From Nectonema munidae (lineage: Eukaryota; Nematomorpha; Nectonematoida; Nectonematidae): a stretch of DNA of 64,000 bases. Under the pieces are notes generated by a model, which ran no database searches, was not told the DNA's origin, and worked only from the letters and a program-made list of their open reading frames with translations. The first letter of the stretch is position 1; each line of letters opens with the position of its first letter. A program made the position numbers and the translations under genes. Location of the stretch: the NCBI GenBank assembly GCA_030549495.1, contig JAUIRK010000903.1, forward strand, positions 2,170,001 to 2,234,000, read 5' to 3'. Positions 1-11,925 of this stretch are shown here, one piece after another.

Positions 1-182
1 TAGTAATGCAAGTTTCCAACATGTTTAGATCAGTTTTTATATTGCTCATAACTTTTGAATTATTTGACCGTGCAACATATCAAATTGAAGCTTAATCCAT
101 GGGACATCATTACCATTGTAATTATAAGAGTAAAATCTGAAATCTTTTATAAATTTGTATTTTTCATGTTTTCAAACATTTT

Positions 183-601
183 TTGTTTTCTTTGCTTTGT
201 TCTGAAAGTTTGGAAGATCGGAATTTTGCTATTGATGTAATACTTGAACTACGAAAAGGCAAAGAGTATGGTCTTTGTGGCTTACGATCATACAAGGTTC
301 CAAATACAGTAAATCTCGATGCTATTGGTATCAAAATGCTGATAGACTGGAATAAAGAAGTAGTGACAAAGCCTATTTTTACAACAAAAATGTCTTTACA
401 AGAACTTGATGAACTAAAATTTCTCCATATTCAGTACACACGCAAAGTTGTGAACGAGTAGTAAAACTTGTTTCAGATGCAGCTGAATTAGTTTGTGGAT
501 GCGAAAAACGAGATGGATTTATCAAGACTCAAATTCAAAGTAGAGAAAAAGTCCCTTATTTGAAAAGTAAAGAAGATTTTTCTGATCTTTTAAATACATA
601 A
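183..601 (+). pseudogene. C-terminal relic of an unassigned arthropod element-type protein
   Basis: Two overlapping reading frames carry one recognisable protein tail. The first frame (about 246-461) reads like the stretch that in this family precedes the conserved core (VPNTVNLDAIGIKMLIDWN). The second frame (422-601) reads SCERVVKLVSDAAELVCG, then RDGFIKTQIQSREKVPYL, and ends at a TAA at 599-601. From memory, the pattern HTQ-ERxVKLVTEA...RDGFIRxRIxSR is common in arthropod genomes in uncharacterised repeated proteins; its enzyme class is unknown to me. A frame change separates the two parts and no N-terminal half is visible here, so this is a broken copy. It is followed directly by the 592-1079 repeat, which may be its 3' untranslated part. 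Confidence 0.45.
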
Positions 602-1079
602 AGTCGATATTCATTTACAAAAAAAATATTTTTGATTAATTGTTAGTAAATAAATTTTTTCAAAAAATTTTGCTTAAGATTTATATATAATTCTATGTAT
701 TAAATAATAATTGGTCTGATTCACTGTAGCTAACCATCATTTTTTTGAAATTGTTTACTAACATAGATGAATGAACGCTCTTATATTGATTTTTAAAACA
801 CATAAATAAAATCTTCATGCGTATTGTTACCATCAGTGTATATATTGATGAATGCATCATAAATGTTTGCTTTTGCATCGTTGACATTCAAGGTATAATT
901 GGCCTATCGCTAAAACTAATTCATTATGAAAAATATTAGAGTTTGCCTTTATCTGCCTTTACCTAGTTGTTATTATGGATATATCATACAACGATGATTC
1001 AAGGGTTAAATTAGGTTTTTCGCTCAAGTCGAAACATGGCTTGTAATCCGCTGTGATGGCCCACGTTAAGGTTCAAAAA
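592..1079. repeat. 490-bp dispersed repeat, copy 1
   Basis: About 488 bp that recur at 4780-5259 in the same orientation with a few substitutions and small indels (copy 2 lacks about 8 bp near 917-925). The shared part starts AAATACATAAAGTC and ends near CCCACGTTAAGGTTCAAAAA. No terminal inverted repeats or poly-A tail are evident. Copy 1 overlaps the stop codon of the preceding relic, so the repeat could be the 3' end of that element. Confidence 0.7.
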
Positions 1080-1460
1080 GAAATTTCGTATTTTAAAACT
1101 TGACTTTTTTCTGATAAGCTGTGAAATGGAATGTTTAAAATTGTTGCCATCTGAAACTATAAAATCATATTAAATTTAAAAAATAAAATATGCTCATATT
1201 TTTTCCTAGAATAAATTTAAAAAAAAACGTGAAATTTAAATCGAATTCAAAAAAACTGAAAGACAATTTAGAATTTGAAAAAGGCAGTTTAGAAGTTAAA
1301 ATGGTTTATATATGTAATAAAAATGGGGTAACAGCGGGGTGAAAGTCATTGTGTTTTTGAATATTCATTCAACTACATATACCTGAATTTTGCTGTGCTT
1401 TAAATGAAATAATAAAAATGGGAAGACAACATGGTAAAAATTATTGTTTTTGAAAAGGGA
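1080..1460. other. AT-rich intergenic DNA
   Basis: No coding potential, RNA gene or repeat boundary could be recognised between the 490-bp repeat and the hAT target duplication. Confidence 0.5.
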
Positions 1461-1468
1461 TAGAGAGG

Positions 1469-3238
1469 CAGTGGCGGTTTTAAAGGGGGGCAAGGGGGGC
1501 CAAGCCCCCCCCCCCCAATTTAAGCTGGCCCCTATTTGCCCCCCCCCCCTCTTCCCTCGTTTTAATACCATCAATATTCCGCTTGTTTTTCAATGGTAAC
1601 TTGAAATATAAAAATGGTAACAATAGGCTGGAAGATTTTATATATCTTGCATTTTGCATACCATGTTAAATGATTACTTCCTTTTTTTCCTTAGGTTTAT
1701 CATGATTGTAATGTTATAACACATATTGTATTGTATCACTAACAGCACATAGTACAATATGCAGACTATATGAATTTGTGTACGTAGATTACATACTTCA
1801 AAATGTGTGTTTCGCTTTTTATCAAACACATATATCTTCATCACAACTTTATACAAGATACATTTCATTCTACTATATGTGTACGGTGTATAATATTTTT
1901 GCCTGTTATTTTAGTTTGTTGCACAAACTGTTATTTTTGAAATTTAATAAAACTTGCATACGAGTTAGATTAGATGAGATTGGATGACATAATTTATATA
2001 ATGATAAATTTGAAGAAGGGGCTCTATATTTTTATATCAAATTCTGTTGTACATGCCAAGTTTCATTGTATTCAAAAAGAGATGTATCCGCAAAAAAAAT
2101 AAAAGAACTGCAGCATTTAAGTGATGCCAGATGGTGGTCTCGAGCCACGTCTTGTAAAAACGCACTAGAGTGTTTAAATTGCATAATGAGGCTTTTGGAC
2201 GAGATTTCTACAGACGATACTGGGGTTCGTGCTGTTACTGCCCGCGGTTTGATTGCTCAGATTAATTTTTGAATTTGTTTACTTATTGACTTTTTTTTCT
2301 GATATTCTTGAACGTATTCAAAAAGTATCTGAACAATTACAATCTAAGCAAGCACATCTCGGAAAAGCTATTAACTTAATTCAATGTCTTCGTCAAACGT
2401 TCATCGATTTGAAAAAGTCAGATTTGAATTTTGATTATAACGATAAAGTGATAAAAACGTGTAAATTGTGCAAAATCAATTTGCTAAAAACACAAAAACG
2501 TATAAGTGTGAAAAGCTATGATGATTTTATTTTGTCAGAAACTACTGGACAAAGGTTTTATTTTCAAAGTTCTATTGAAGTTAAAGTGAAAATTTTTTAT
2601 GTGAAGAACATTTAAAAATGCTTGCAACCACTTATTCTGTAAATGTTGATGACTTATATCATGAAATTGTCTTGATAAAAAAAGTCTTGAAAAAAGACTT
2701 AAAATCACCATATTCTCTGCTGAGTTTCCTTTCATTTGTTTCTCCATATAAAGCTGCATTTGATTGCTTACATAGATTACTGCTCATAGCAGTAACTTTA
2801 CCTGTTACAAGTGCTTCATGTGAAAGAAGTTTTTCAAAAATGAAACTGGTTAAAACTTTTTTAAGGAATTCAATGACAAGTGAAAGATTGAGATATATTG
2901 CGTTACTTTCCATTGAAACGTCCTATGTTGAAAAATTGATTTGGAAAATTTTATTGACGAGTTTGATGGTCGACATGACAATCGTCGAATAAAACTTCAT
3001 TAAATATTTTTGAATTTTTTATAAATTTGTTTTTGTTTTTGTACTGCTACAATTATTGAAATTATAAATATATAGGATTTAAAGGTTTTTAAATTTAAAA
3101 ATATCCAGAAAGTTTTCAAAAAATAAAAAAATGTGTTAGATTGAAAAAAACTTATTATGAAATTTTTAACTTATAAACTACGCCCCTATTTGCCCCCCTC
3201 CCCCACCCCCCATTTATGAAAGTCTAGAACCGCCACTG
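1469..3238 (+). mobile_element. Complete internally deleted hAT transposon with perfect 8-bp target duplications
   Basis: The 5' end reads CAGTGGCGGTTTTAAAGGGG and the 3' end, read on the other strand, CAGTGGCGGTTCTAGACTTT, so the outer 11 bp of the TIRs agree exactly. The octamer TAGAGAGG lies immediately outside both ends (1461-1468 and 3239-3246), the 8-bp target-site duplication expected of hAT. Long C and G runs follow the left TIR (about 1486-1550), and a C-rich run precedes the right TIR. At 1.77 kb the element keeps only the C-terminal half of a transposase gene, so it is probably non-autonomous. The perfect duplication suggests the insertion is not very old. Confidence 0.92.
2066..2992 (+). 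pseudogene. hAT transposase, ZMYM1-like C-terminal half
   Basis: Three frames in order match the C-terminal half of the TTF/ZMYM-type hAT transposases. The first (2066-2272) has LSDARWWSRATSCKNAL, the RW motif region. The second (about 2262-2615) is an alpha-helical stretch, SDILERIQKVSEQLQSKQ. The third (2618-2992) has the dimerisation block LPVTSASCERSFSKMKLVKT followed by RNSMTSERLRYIALLSIE. Frame changes lie near 2262 and near 2615. The zinc-finger N-terminus and the first catalytic residues are absent. It lies inside the 1469-3238 element and shares its orientation. Confidence 0.88.
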
Positions 3239-3246
3239 TAGAGAGG

Positions 3247-3620
3247 CAATTTTTAATTATCTCTGTTATTAACGAAGTATAGTGTGTTTAAAAAGGAATC
3301 ATCATATATTTTCTAATCTAGCCCTGTTAAAAATACGAAATATTTTACACTTATGGTTAGGTTAGATAATGTCATTTTTAAATTATATTTGGAAAAAGAA
3401 TAAGAGATTTTTTAGGCTTATAGTTAGGTAAGATAATGTCATTTTTAAAATATATTTTCAAAAAGTGAAACTTTTTAATTTTATTGGCTCCGGTAATTTA
3501 GTAAAAATAACGAAGAGTTTTATTCGAATCTACTAAATTTTTAATTTATTGTGCTAGAGCCTAGATATAGACCTACTTTCCAATAATGATAGGCAATCTG
3601 TATATTTCCCAATAACGATC
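3247..3620. other. Non-coding DNA with a short dispersed repeat
   Basis: No gene is visible. The stretch at about 3478-3550 (ATTTTATTGGCTCCGGTAAT onward) recurs with substitutions at about 19718-19800, so it belongs to a dispersed repeat. The phrase GGTTAGATAATGTCATTTTT occurs twice about 70 bp apart (near 3359 and 3429). Confidence 0.5.
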
Positions 3621-5700
3621 TTACATTTGTATTTTGAGTGTGAATGTTTTGTACTAACAAAGAAAAATCTTTAGCTGAAATTATTAGAGTTTTGGAAGGG
3701 GATTTTTCAGTGGTCGTAAAATTTTTATTAATCCTCCAATTAATCCTGAATCGTCTGGGGATGAAGGAAGATTGGTATGAACTATTTATGGTTAAATCAA
3801 TTATGTGCACCAACAGAAATGGTTCTATCAGAAGACGAAGAGCAGACAAATGATCAAAATGAAATATGGGCCTTATGTTCTAATATAAAGGTTTTTCATA
3901 AATATTTGGAGATTGAAGAAGCGAAAAACTTGCAAAGCCCAGTTAAATTATTTCTGATAATGATGGATGATATAGTTGAAAGGATTGCACCTTTACAAAC
4001 AAGTACGCTCTTGAAAAGAACTTATTATTGAATGCTTCGAGAAGATAAAAAATGTATAGGTATTCTTATTTTACCAGGATATGTAATTTTACCAAGATTT
4101 ACATTATATTGGGATTTGGAAGGAAAGTATTGATTATCAGAATCGTCTTGTTTCACAAGCAACAGGACATAAAAGGTTTGAAGAAATAGAAAATAATTTT
4201 CACTTTTGCGATAACACTTTGATTGATGTTAATGACAGATTTTCTAAAGCAAAGCCAATTTTAAATCAAGGAAATCTAGTTTTCAAAAGCCGTACTCTTA
4301 TTAGTGAATTTCACTCCGTTGATGAAACTATGATACATCATTTCGGTAGTCATCCTTCAGAACAATATCTTCCTGGAAAGCCTATATAGAAAGTGGTTTG
4401 ATTGTGGTAAGCAAAGTTATTGTTGAACGTTTGATATTTATCAGAGAAAAGGTTTACCTGTAAACGAATATCATAGTGAGTTTGGATTAGGTGCATCTAG
4501 TGTTTTAAAATTTGCTCAAAATAAAAATGAAATTTTAGCAAATACATATTCATATTTCTCAGGCAACAGCAAATTGAAATTAGTTGAGAAAATGTTTGAA
4601 AACAACATTAGATAAACCAGGACTAATAGAAAAAAGAGAACAAAGGGTGGTTGTCCATAAAAAATAAAAAGTGTAAAAGCGGGGGACAATTTTTCCTGGT
4701 TCAAGAATAATATAAACATAGTTCAATGGATAAACAAAAAGTCTATTGCAGCTGTATCAAACGTTGAGTCGATTTACATAAATACATAAAGTCAATATTC
4801 ATTTACAAAAAAAATATTTTTGATTAATTTTTAGTAAATAAATTTTTTCAAAAAATTTTGCTTAAGATTTATATATAATTCTATGTATTAAATAATAATT
4901 GGTCTGATTCACTGTAGCTAACCATGATTTTTTTGAAATTGTTTACTAACATAGATGAATGAACGCTCTTATATTGATTTTTAAAACACATAAATAAAAT
5001 CTTCATGCGTATTGTACCATCAGTGTATATATTGATGAATGCATCATAAATGTTTGCTTTTGCATCGTTGACATTCAAGGTATAATTGGCCTATCGCTAA
5101 AATCATTATGAAAAATATTAGTTTGCCTTTATCTGCCTTTACCTAGTTGTTATTATGGATATATCATACAACGACGATTCAAGGGTTAAATTAGGTTTTT
5201 CGCTCAAGTCGAAACATGGCTTGTAATCCGCTTTGATGGCCCACGTTAAGGTTCAAAAAAAAATCCTCTAATAAAAATTGCTAGATATTCCACCGCTGAG
5301 AAGAAAAAAATACAGTTGAATCAGCCAAGAAATTTTCACACTTATAACAAGTACATAGGTTTTGTGGATTTGATAGATCAGAATGGTATTGGTGAATAAT
5401 CATTCACATTATTGACATAACAATAATAAACTGTTGGGCTCTACATAAATGTCAAACATCAAACTGATATGATCAACTTTCTTTCAGAAGATTTATAGTT
5501 GAATATTTTTAAAACCTACATTATAATCCTATAAAGCCTGGTAAATCATTGGCCACACAAATTCCTTGTGATGAATTGAGATTTGACAACAAAACCACGT
5601 TAATGTTTGTTAAGAACAACAAAAGAATCGTTGTCAGCAATGTAAGTCGTAAAAAAATGTGAAAGATATTTGGCACATAAAATATTTCAAAATATATCAT
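3620..5700 (+). pseudogene. Decayed piggyBac transposase split by the 490-bp repeat
   Basis: Scattered frames match piggyBac (DDE_Tnp_1_7) in order. An acidic N-terminal region lies about 3640-3870. The block FSKAKPILNQGNLVFKSR with EFHSVDETMIHHFGSHPSEQ (about 4230-4370) is the VDE-MIPYFGRHSxKQ region with the first catalytic aspartate. YLPGKPI follows. After 4780-5259 comes RYSTAEKKKIQLNQPRNFHT, YNKYIGFVDLIDQN (third catalytic aspartate region), then LRFDNKT. There are many stops and frame changes. The 490-bp repeat sits between SNVESI and RYSTAEKK, which are near neighbours in intact family members, so the repeat arrived by insertion. I could not find the element's own TIRs. Confidence 0.8.
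4780..5259. repeat. 490-bp dispersed repeat, copy 2
   Basis: Same sequence as 592-1079, same orientation, only a few differences. It interrupts the piggyBac relic. No clear target duplication was recognised at its borders. Confidence 0.75.
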
Positions 5701-6345
5701 ACATGATAAATTATACTTTATAAAATAAAACATTTTAACTTTTTTAAGCATTTAATTTTGATTTTTTTATTATTAAAGTTTTATCTAAAAATGTTATACT
5801 TGAGTTAAAAAAACTATTTTTTGACACAAAAAAATGTTTTTTCCTCGAAATTTTTACTTTTTTATCCTTTATACTTTATAGGATTTAAACATTTCCTGTA
5901 TCAATGTTTACATTGTTATCATGAAAAATTAATCTTGTACAAAAGTGGATTTATCCAGTTTAAAAGCTTTCGTCAAAAAAGAGCTTTCGTTATCAGTAAT
6001 AATTCAAGAGTTTTTCGATAAATGTGTTATCAAAATAAATCAATACCAAACGCAAAAAGACAAAGAACAATTGGAATCCATAGGAAAGAAACCTTGGTAA
6101 TTATAAAATGCACCTCAAGATAACAATTTTAAATGTGAAAATCAGAAAAAGTGTAACTTATTTAAAACTTAACCCTATTTTTTAGATAAATGTAAAAAAA
6201 TATATTTAAAGTTTTTTTAGAACATCACAGCACAGACGCTTTAATTGGAAATCTGACTATCAGAAAGAGTAGCCATTTAAAATGATACAAAAGAAAATAT
6301 TTACTAGTAAAAATAATTTTTGGTAATAGAACATAAGAAGCTTAC
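5701..6345. other. AT-rich DNA downstream of the last visible MFSD12 exon
   Basis: Nothing coding was recognised. If the MFSD12-like gene is functional this is intron: a GTAAGC donor lies at 6345 (minus strand). No exon continuing the protein could be found down to position 1. Confidence 0.4.
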
Positions 6346-8237
6346 CAGAAATCTTAGGAATAAGGGATAAATGAGATATTTGCACAAATGCCCAACCAAC
6401 TTGAAAAATGATGATAAACGGAGCATAAAATAAAGCGATAGAGAGAGATGTTGTGTATTTATTGCACGGAAAGCATGGCAAAAATATCAATGGAAATGAA
6501 ACCAACTCAATGATAGAACCTAATATAAGAAAAGAAAAATAAAAACTAAAGTGCGTGTAAAAATAAAAGAATAGGGTTTAAAAAACTTTGCAATCGTCTG
6601 CTTAATTTTCATTAGATAAGTTCTAAAACATACATGTTCAACAAGAAATAAAAAACTAAAAAATAACTCAAATTTTGAAATAAATTTTTTTGAAAAAAAT
6701 GTTAACTTTTCGAGAGAAATTTCGGAAATCAAGATCAAGTGTAGAATCTAACTCTCAAAACGTTCTGGAGTCAGATTCTACACTTGATCCGTCGATCCAT
6801 ATTCATTTTGTGGTTATTTATCCTTGTAAAGTTGACATACAGGAACCACAGATTACGTGAGCAACCGACATTTTATCCTGATCAATGATTTACTCACAAA
6901 AATATTCTTCACATAAATATATAGATTCAATTTTTTGTAGCACTTAAAATGTATTCTACTTACTTTGAGCCAATATATTCCTCACAAAAATAATCACTTT
7001 ATATCTTATAGTGTCTTTTAACCATTTTTAATATAATTACTGGAAAAAATAAAAATTTTTTTTTTTTATATTATTAAAAGATGGGAACGTAGGTGAACGT
7101 CTCAAAAAATGGAATGTTTGCTCAAAAATTAGATTAATCAAAAATGATAAAAATATCGATGTTACAAAAAAAAATAAATACTACCATCGTATCCAGTGGA
7201 ATCGATTTACACAAGAAAATGACAAAAATAGATTGAAACATTTTTTATTACATAGTGATACTAAAGTTATTTAAAGTTGTATAAATGAAATATCATTCAG
7301 GTTATTATTTGAATTAATGAATAAAATGTAGATTTATTTTCTAATTTTTATTTAAGGATTTCGGATGAAAATGTCTTTGATAAAATTTATTTATCATTAT
7401 GGCTTGAAAAAATACTTCTTAGTACTAGAATGTATAAAAGCCGTTTATATATTTGCCTTCATGAAACAAAAAGTGTTAAATGACTAACATTATGATTTAC
7501 CATTACTTTTATTATCGAATATATTTGACTCTTAAAATAACAACTGCCTCACGTGAAAGATCTTTTTCAACATAAAAGAAATACGTTGTTTAAATATTAA
7601 AATGTTTTTTAATATAAATATATTAAAATATTTATATAATTTACTAAGTATTCATAATTTTACCCAAGTGACCTCCCCCTTCTCCATAGAGCAAATTCAC
7701 CAGACTCCAAGTATATAGAGGGGGCAAAAATGATTTTAATGGAACCGAAACTATAAAAAAAAAGGTGTATACATTTATATATTTGAAAGGAACAAAATAA
7801 ATCCCATCAGGAACGTGGCAAAGTGCTCCTGGACTCACGCCTTATCGAATAATTTAGTTTTGCCTCCATAACCATAATTTTTAAAAAATTTCTTGTTTCC
7901 CACATATAAATTTTAGATTAGAACTGGTTCTATTTAAAGATAAATTATATTAATATAATAGATGTAATTAATAGAAATATTTCATACCAAATAAATGCCA
8001 AGATTTAGATCTCCCATATTTACTACACTTAAAGGGAACCTTTGAATCTTTTTCAAATCCAATAAACAAAGTAGCTAAGCCATCAGAAACTTGTCCGAGT
8101 AACAATAAAAATCCAGACTCTATAGGTGCTAAATTCTGTACTTTTGTAAGATATAGAAGAAAGTAGGAGAACCAAAGTGAAGATGTTAAATCATTATAAA
8201 CATGACCAACAGAATATGCAAATTTTTGTAAAGTCAT
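6346..8237 (-). CDS. MFSD12: MFSD12-like major facilitator, first two visible exons
   Basis: Two exons on the minus strand join in frame. Exon 1 (8237-7988, 250 bp) begins MTLQKFAYSVGHVYNDL and contains SLWFSYFLLYLTKV, GFLLLLGQVSDGLATLFIGF and KYGRSKSWHLFG. It ends at a GTATGA donor in phase 1. Exon 2 (6519-6346, 174 bp) follows a TTATATTAG acceptor and reads SIIELVSFPLIFLPCF, FYAPFIIIFQVGWAFVQ, ISHLSLIPKIS, ending at a GTAAGC donor, again phase 1. These match the N-terminal four or so membrane spans of animal MFSD12, a lysosomal/melanosomal carrier known for cysteine import. Only about 141 of the usual 450-480 residues are present; the other exons are not seen in the window. The start codon is the first Met before the conserved core, but an earlier exon is possible. 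The gene may be live with distant exons or cut by transposons. Confidence 0.85.
6520..7987 (-). other. Intron of the MFSD12-like gene with a dispersed-repeat fragment
   Basis: A 1468-bp AT-rich intron with consensus GT and AG borders. At about 7700-7805 it carries a stretch (AATGATTTTAATGGAACCGA onward, ending AACAAAATAAATCCC) that recurs at about 19190-19270, so an element fragment lies in the intron. Nothing coding was seen. Confidence 0.55.
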
Positions 8238-8430
8238 GAAATACAAAAAAATATATATTTTGTATTGAAAGACAATGAAAATAAAAATAAAGTGTTTATC
8301 AAATATTATATAGTAAAAAGCAGACGTCAAGCCATTAAAAATATTTAAATAAAAACAAAATAAAATAAATAAAATATAAAAAATATTGTAAATCATTTGA
8401 CTCAAAGTTTATAGACACCAGTTAATACAT

Positions 8431-10391
8431 TCTCCTGCTGGATCTGCTCCAAAGAAGCAAAGGAAAGCAATCGATCTAGATATGAAGATGAAGATAATAA
8501 AGAAGTACGAAGGAGGTAAACGAGTTCAAGCTATGGCTAGCAATTATGGCTTTTCACATTCAACTGTCTCTACCATCATTAAGGATAAAAACAAAATAAA
8601 AGAAATGGCTATATCATCGACAGGATACAACGCATTGTTAACTAGGCATCGAAAAGGATTTATTCATGAGATGGAGAAATTGCTTTCCATTTGGATTGAT
8701 GATCATCTCGATAAAAATATTCAAGTAAATTTATTCACAATTCAAAGCAAGGTCCCGAGTATTTTCAACACCCTTGAGTCACGTGAGGGTGAAGTATGCA
8801 CTGAAACTTTCACGGTAGGCAAAGGGTGGTTCCAACAATTTTGAGAATGCTTCAACTTGTATAATCATGGTATGTATGGCGAAGCTGCAAGTGCGGATGA
8901 AGGGGCGCTATAACCATTTATTGAGGAACTAGACAAGTTAATCGAAGAGGGATGGTATCGTCAAGAACAGATCTTTAATGTAGACGAGATTGGTCTTTTT
9001 TGGAAAAAAATGCCAGAAAAAACATACATACATAAAGAAGCCAAAGGCATTCTTGGTTTTAAGTCGTTCAAAGAGCGAGTGGCATTGCTTTTAGGTGGTC
9101 TCAAAATCCACGTGCTTTAAAGTATGTCAACAAGCACCCATTGCCAGTTTATTACCGTGCAAATGCAAAGGCATGGATGACTCAACTTCTATTTGAAAAC
9201 TGGTTTATCAATTGCTTCGTGCCTGAATACAGATAATATTGCCTTGAAAAAGACATCCCATTCAAGATCCTGCTTCTTCTTGATCATGCTCAAAGCAACC
9301 CCAAACATATTGGAGACCTACATCCAAATGTGAAAGTTGTCTTCGTTCCAAAAAACACCACTTCATTCCTTCAACCCATGGATCAGGAAGCAATGTCAAC
9401 ATTTAAAGCACATTATCTGCGCATCACTTTTGCCAAGGCAGTAGCTGCAACAGTGAACGACGAGATGAATCTTCGGGAATTCTGGAGGGACTACAACATT
9501 TTGAAATGTATCAAGCATATTGATGAAACTTGGAAGCAAGTGACAGAGAAGTGTATGCAAGGTATATGAAAAAAATGCCTTAAAAGATTTAGGAATAATT
9601 TTAATGGGTTTGATCATGAAGGAAATACGGAAGTGATAAATGAGAAAATTGTTGATCTTGCAGTTGGAAGTGGACTCTGATGATGTACAAGAGTTAGTTG
9701 ACTATGTTGAAGGGGAGATAAATAATGAAGATTTGTTAGAGTTAGAAGAACAGCAAAAACTAGAAGAAGTAGTAAATGAAAAAGAAAAATGTGAAAAGGT
9801 ACAAAAGAAGTTTACTGCAAAAGGCTTAGCAAGTGCATTTGCAAAGATAAATGAAGCTATGTTGGAAATAGAAGCGATGGACCCCAATGTAGACGGCTTT
9901 ATAAAAGTTGAGAGAAACATGAATGAAACACTCAAATGTTTTCGTGAGATCTACGATCACAAAAAGAAACAGACGATTCAGATGTCGATTATAAGTTTTT
10001 TAGAAAAGCTAAATCTCCAAGTGTTAGTTTTCCTTCCCCCATCTCGTAAGTCTCACACCCACAAACATCAAACTCTTTCCTACACGGGCCCTCACATGAG
10101 CATGGTGTAAACCTCGAAGACTCTAGGCCCTCTAGTGAGTGTAATGAAGACATCGACGACCCAGATGCAATTCCAGAAAGCGAGAAATTCGAAGGCTTAA
10201 ATTTATGAATTGATCATGATTTTTTCAGTGTTAAAATTTCTAAATAATAAAATTTCAAAACATAAAAAGTAGCCTACTGTACAAATACATGCCTAGCAAA
10301 ATGTCTACTAAAGCGGGTTTCGTTTAACGACCAAATCATTTAATCATGGGGTTTACAGAACGTAACCCCGTCGTTAAGTGAAGACCACTTG
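8431..10391 (+). pseudogene. Tigger (pogo, Tc1/mariner superfamily) transposase relic
   Basis: The N-terminus carries the CENPB/pogo DNA-binding region: KKQRKAIDLDMKMKIIKKYE, then MASNYGFSHSTVSTIIKDK (about 8440-8600), running to a stop at 8844. Later frames hold FNVDEIGLFWKKMP (first catalytic Asp, about 8980), ILLLLDHAQSNPKHIG (second Asp, about 9270), VVFVPKNTTSFLQPMDQEAM (about 9335-9395) and an acidic helical tail (9640-10110). Several stops and frame changes break it. The 3' end keeps a Tigger-style TIR region (about 10316-10391: GTTTCGTTTAACGACC ... CGTAACCCCGTCGTTAAGTG) bordered by TA. I found no matching left TIR, so the 5' end is probably truncated, about 190 bp upstream of MFSD12 exon 1. 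Confidence 0.9.
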
Positions 10392-11925
10392 TATATATAT
10401 TTTATTTATATGAATATTATTTGTTTGTTTCATTTCTAAAATTGTACTGTCTTTTTATAATATTATTTATAAGATTGTTTCAATAATTCTTATAATATAA
10501 TATTGTTTCAAGCCATTATAACATTATTAATATAATCCAATTGTCAATCTTTAAGATTCAACTGCGTTGGTTACCTCTTAAAATAGATTGAACGATTCAA
10601 TTGATTCTATAAATAAAATAGCAATAAAAGTAAAGATTAAAAAATTAATTCAAAATTTCAATATTTCTATAAGTATAAATGAGATACCAAACAACCTTGA
10701 AAAATAGTTACAAAAGCCATGATGATTGCATTATAGGATGTAATGATGATTCAAATACATGATAATGTATGATAAGAAAATAAAAGAGGGAATGCAGAAT
10801 TTGGAGTCCTGAAATTCTTATCAAAGATATTTTACAAACGATGTGGGAGCTATATAATAATAATAATAATCCATTGTTTAAATATGCACATAATAAGTAA
10901 GCGATGTTTATCACAGTGTCTCAGAGGGTCTTGTAGTATTTTTGAACAAACACATGTTGATGATCAACCAGCGTTTTATTATCATCTTCTGTCAGAGTGA
11001 TTCTATTTCTCTATTTTTCTCTTCCGCTTTCTCTGCTAAAACTTAATCACTCAACTCTCTTCTTTCATTGGATCTCTCATTTAAGCTCAATTCTCTCACC
11101 CAAGCTCTCTTCTTTCACTCAACTCTCTTCTCTTGTTCAAGCTTTATTATCTCATTCAGTTCTCTTCAATTTGTATTTAGAGTTAAAAATAATTTTATTT
11201 GATCTCATTAGAAACTAATTTTTAGCGGAATATAAGTTCAATATTTTCAAAACTTTTTTTCATTATAGCAAATTTCAGTTGTTCAAATTAATCACAGAGA
11301 TTTTTGGTATAAATTAATTAAAACATTTAATTAACCCACTGGCTCTCACAATTTGAAGTTAAATTGCCATGCTACCCATAGAGTATGCTGTAGTGGAAAC
11401 GTCAAATTAGTTTTCAAAAAACTTAAGTTATGCTGTAAAATTTTTTAGTTTTTGTTGAAGCTCTATAACTTTTACTGATAGACTTTTTTTCCTTAAAAGT
11501 TATTATAAAAGGCAAATCATTGCAAAATGTTAAAAGTTGTTATTTTAATTTTTGTAGATCTTGAATCCGAAATTCCAAGTATGAGTATCTGAATTTATCG
11601 TTTGAATATTTTCTGTTTGTATCATTTAACTATTTTATTTTCCTTCATAAAAAAATTTCATTTTAATATTTTTAACTTTGTATTTGAAAATTCTTTAGTT
11701 TTGGAAGCTAACTCGGTCAAAATTTTAGTTTGATTACTTTATTTGCTTGCACCAATTTAACTTTTAAATTATTTTTGAATGATGCTGAGAAAAATGAAGT
11801 AATGCAGTCTTAATTTATTGTTTGCTTTTTGCTTGCACAATTTTATCTTTATTTTATACCTTTTTTGAGAGTCTAACTAACTTATACTTATTCTTATACA
11901 CTAAAAAGAATTGAAAAATTCTAAT
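10392..11925. other. AT-rich intergenic DNA with a pyrimidine-rich block
   Basis: No gene recognised. About 11010-11180 is unusually rich in C and T on the plus strand, with loosely repeated CTCAACTCTCTTC and TCAAGCTCTCTTC phrases, a degenerate short-unit repeat. The rest is AT-rich and featureless to the eye. Confidence 0.45.

Noticed and set aside
7644-7838. A small protein gene on the minus strand in the MFSD12 intron
   Set aside because: No start context or homology, and part of the frame is a dispersed repeat also found near 19190-19270.
8238-8405. An N-terminal extension of the MFSD12-like frame
   Set aside because: The open frame continues upstream but encodes only Ile, Phe and Tyr-rich sequence typical of AT-rich non-coding DNA. 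The family's N-terminus starts near residue 1 of the chosen start.
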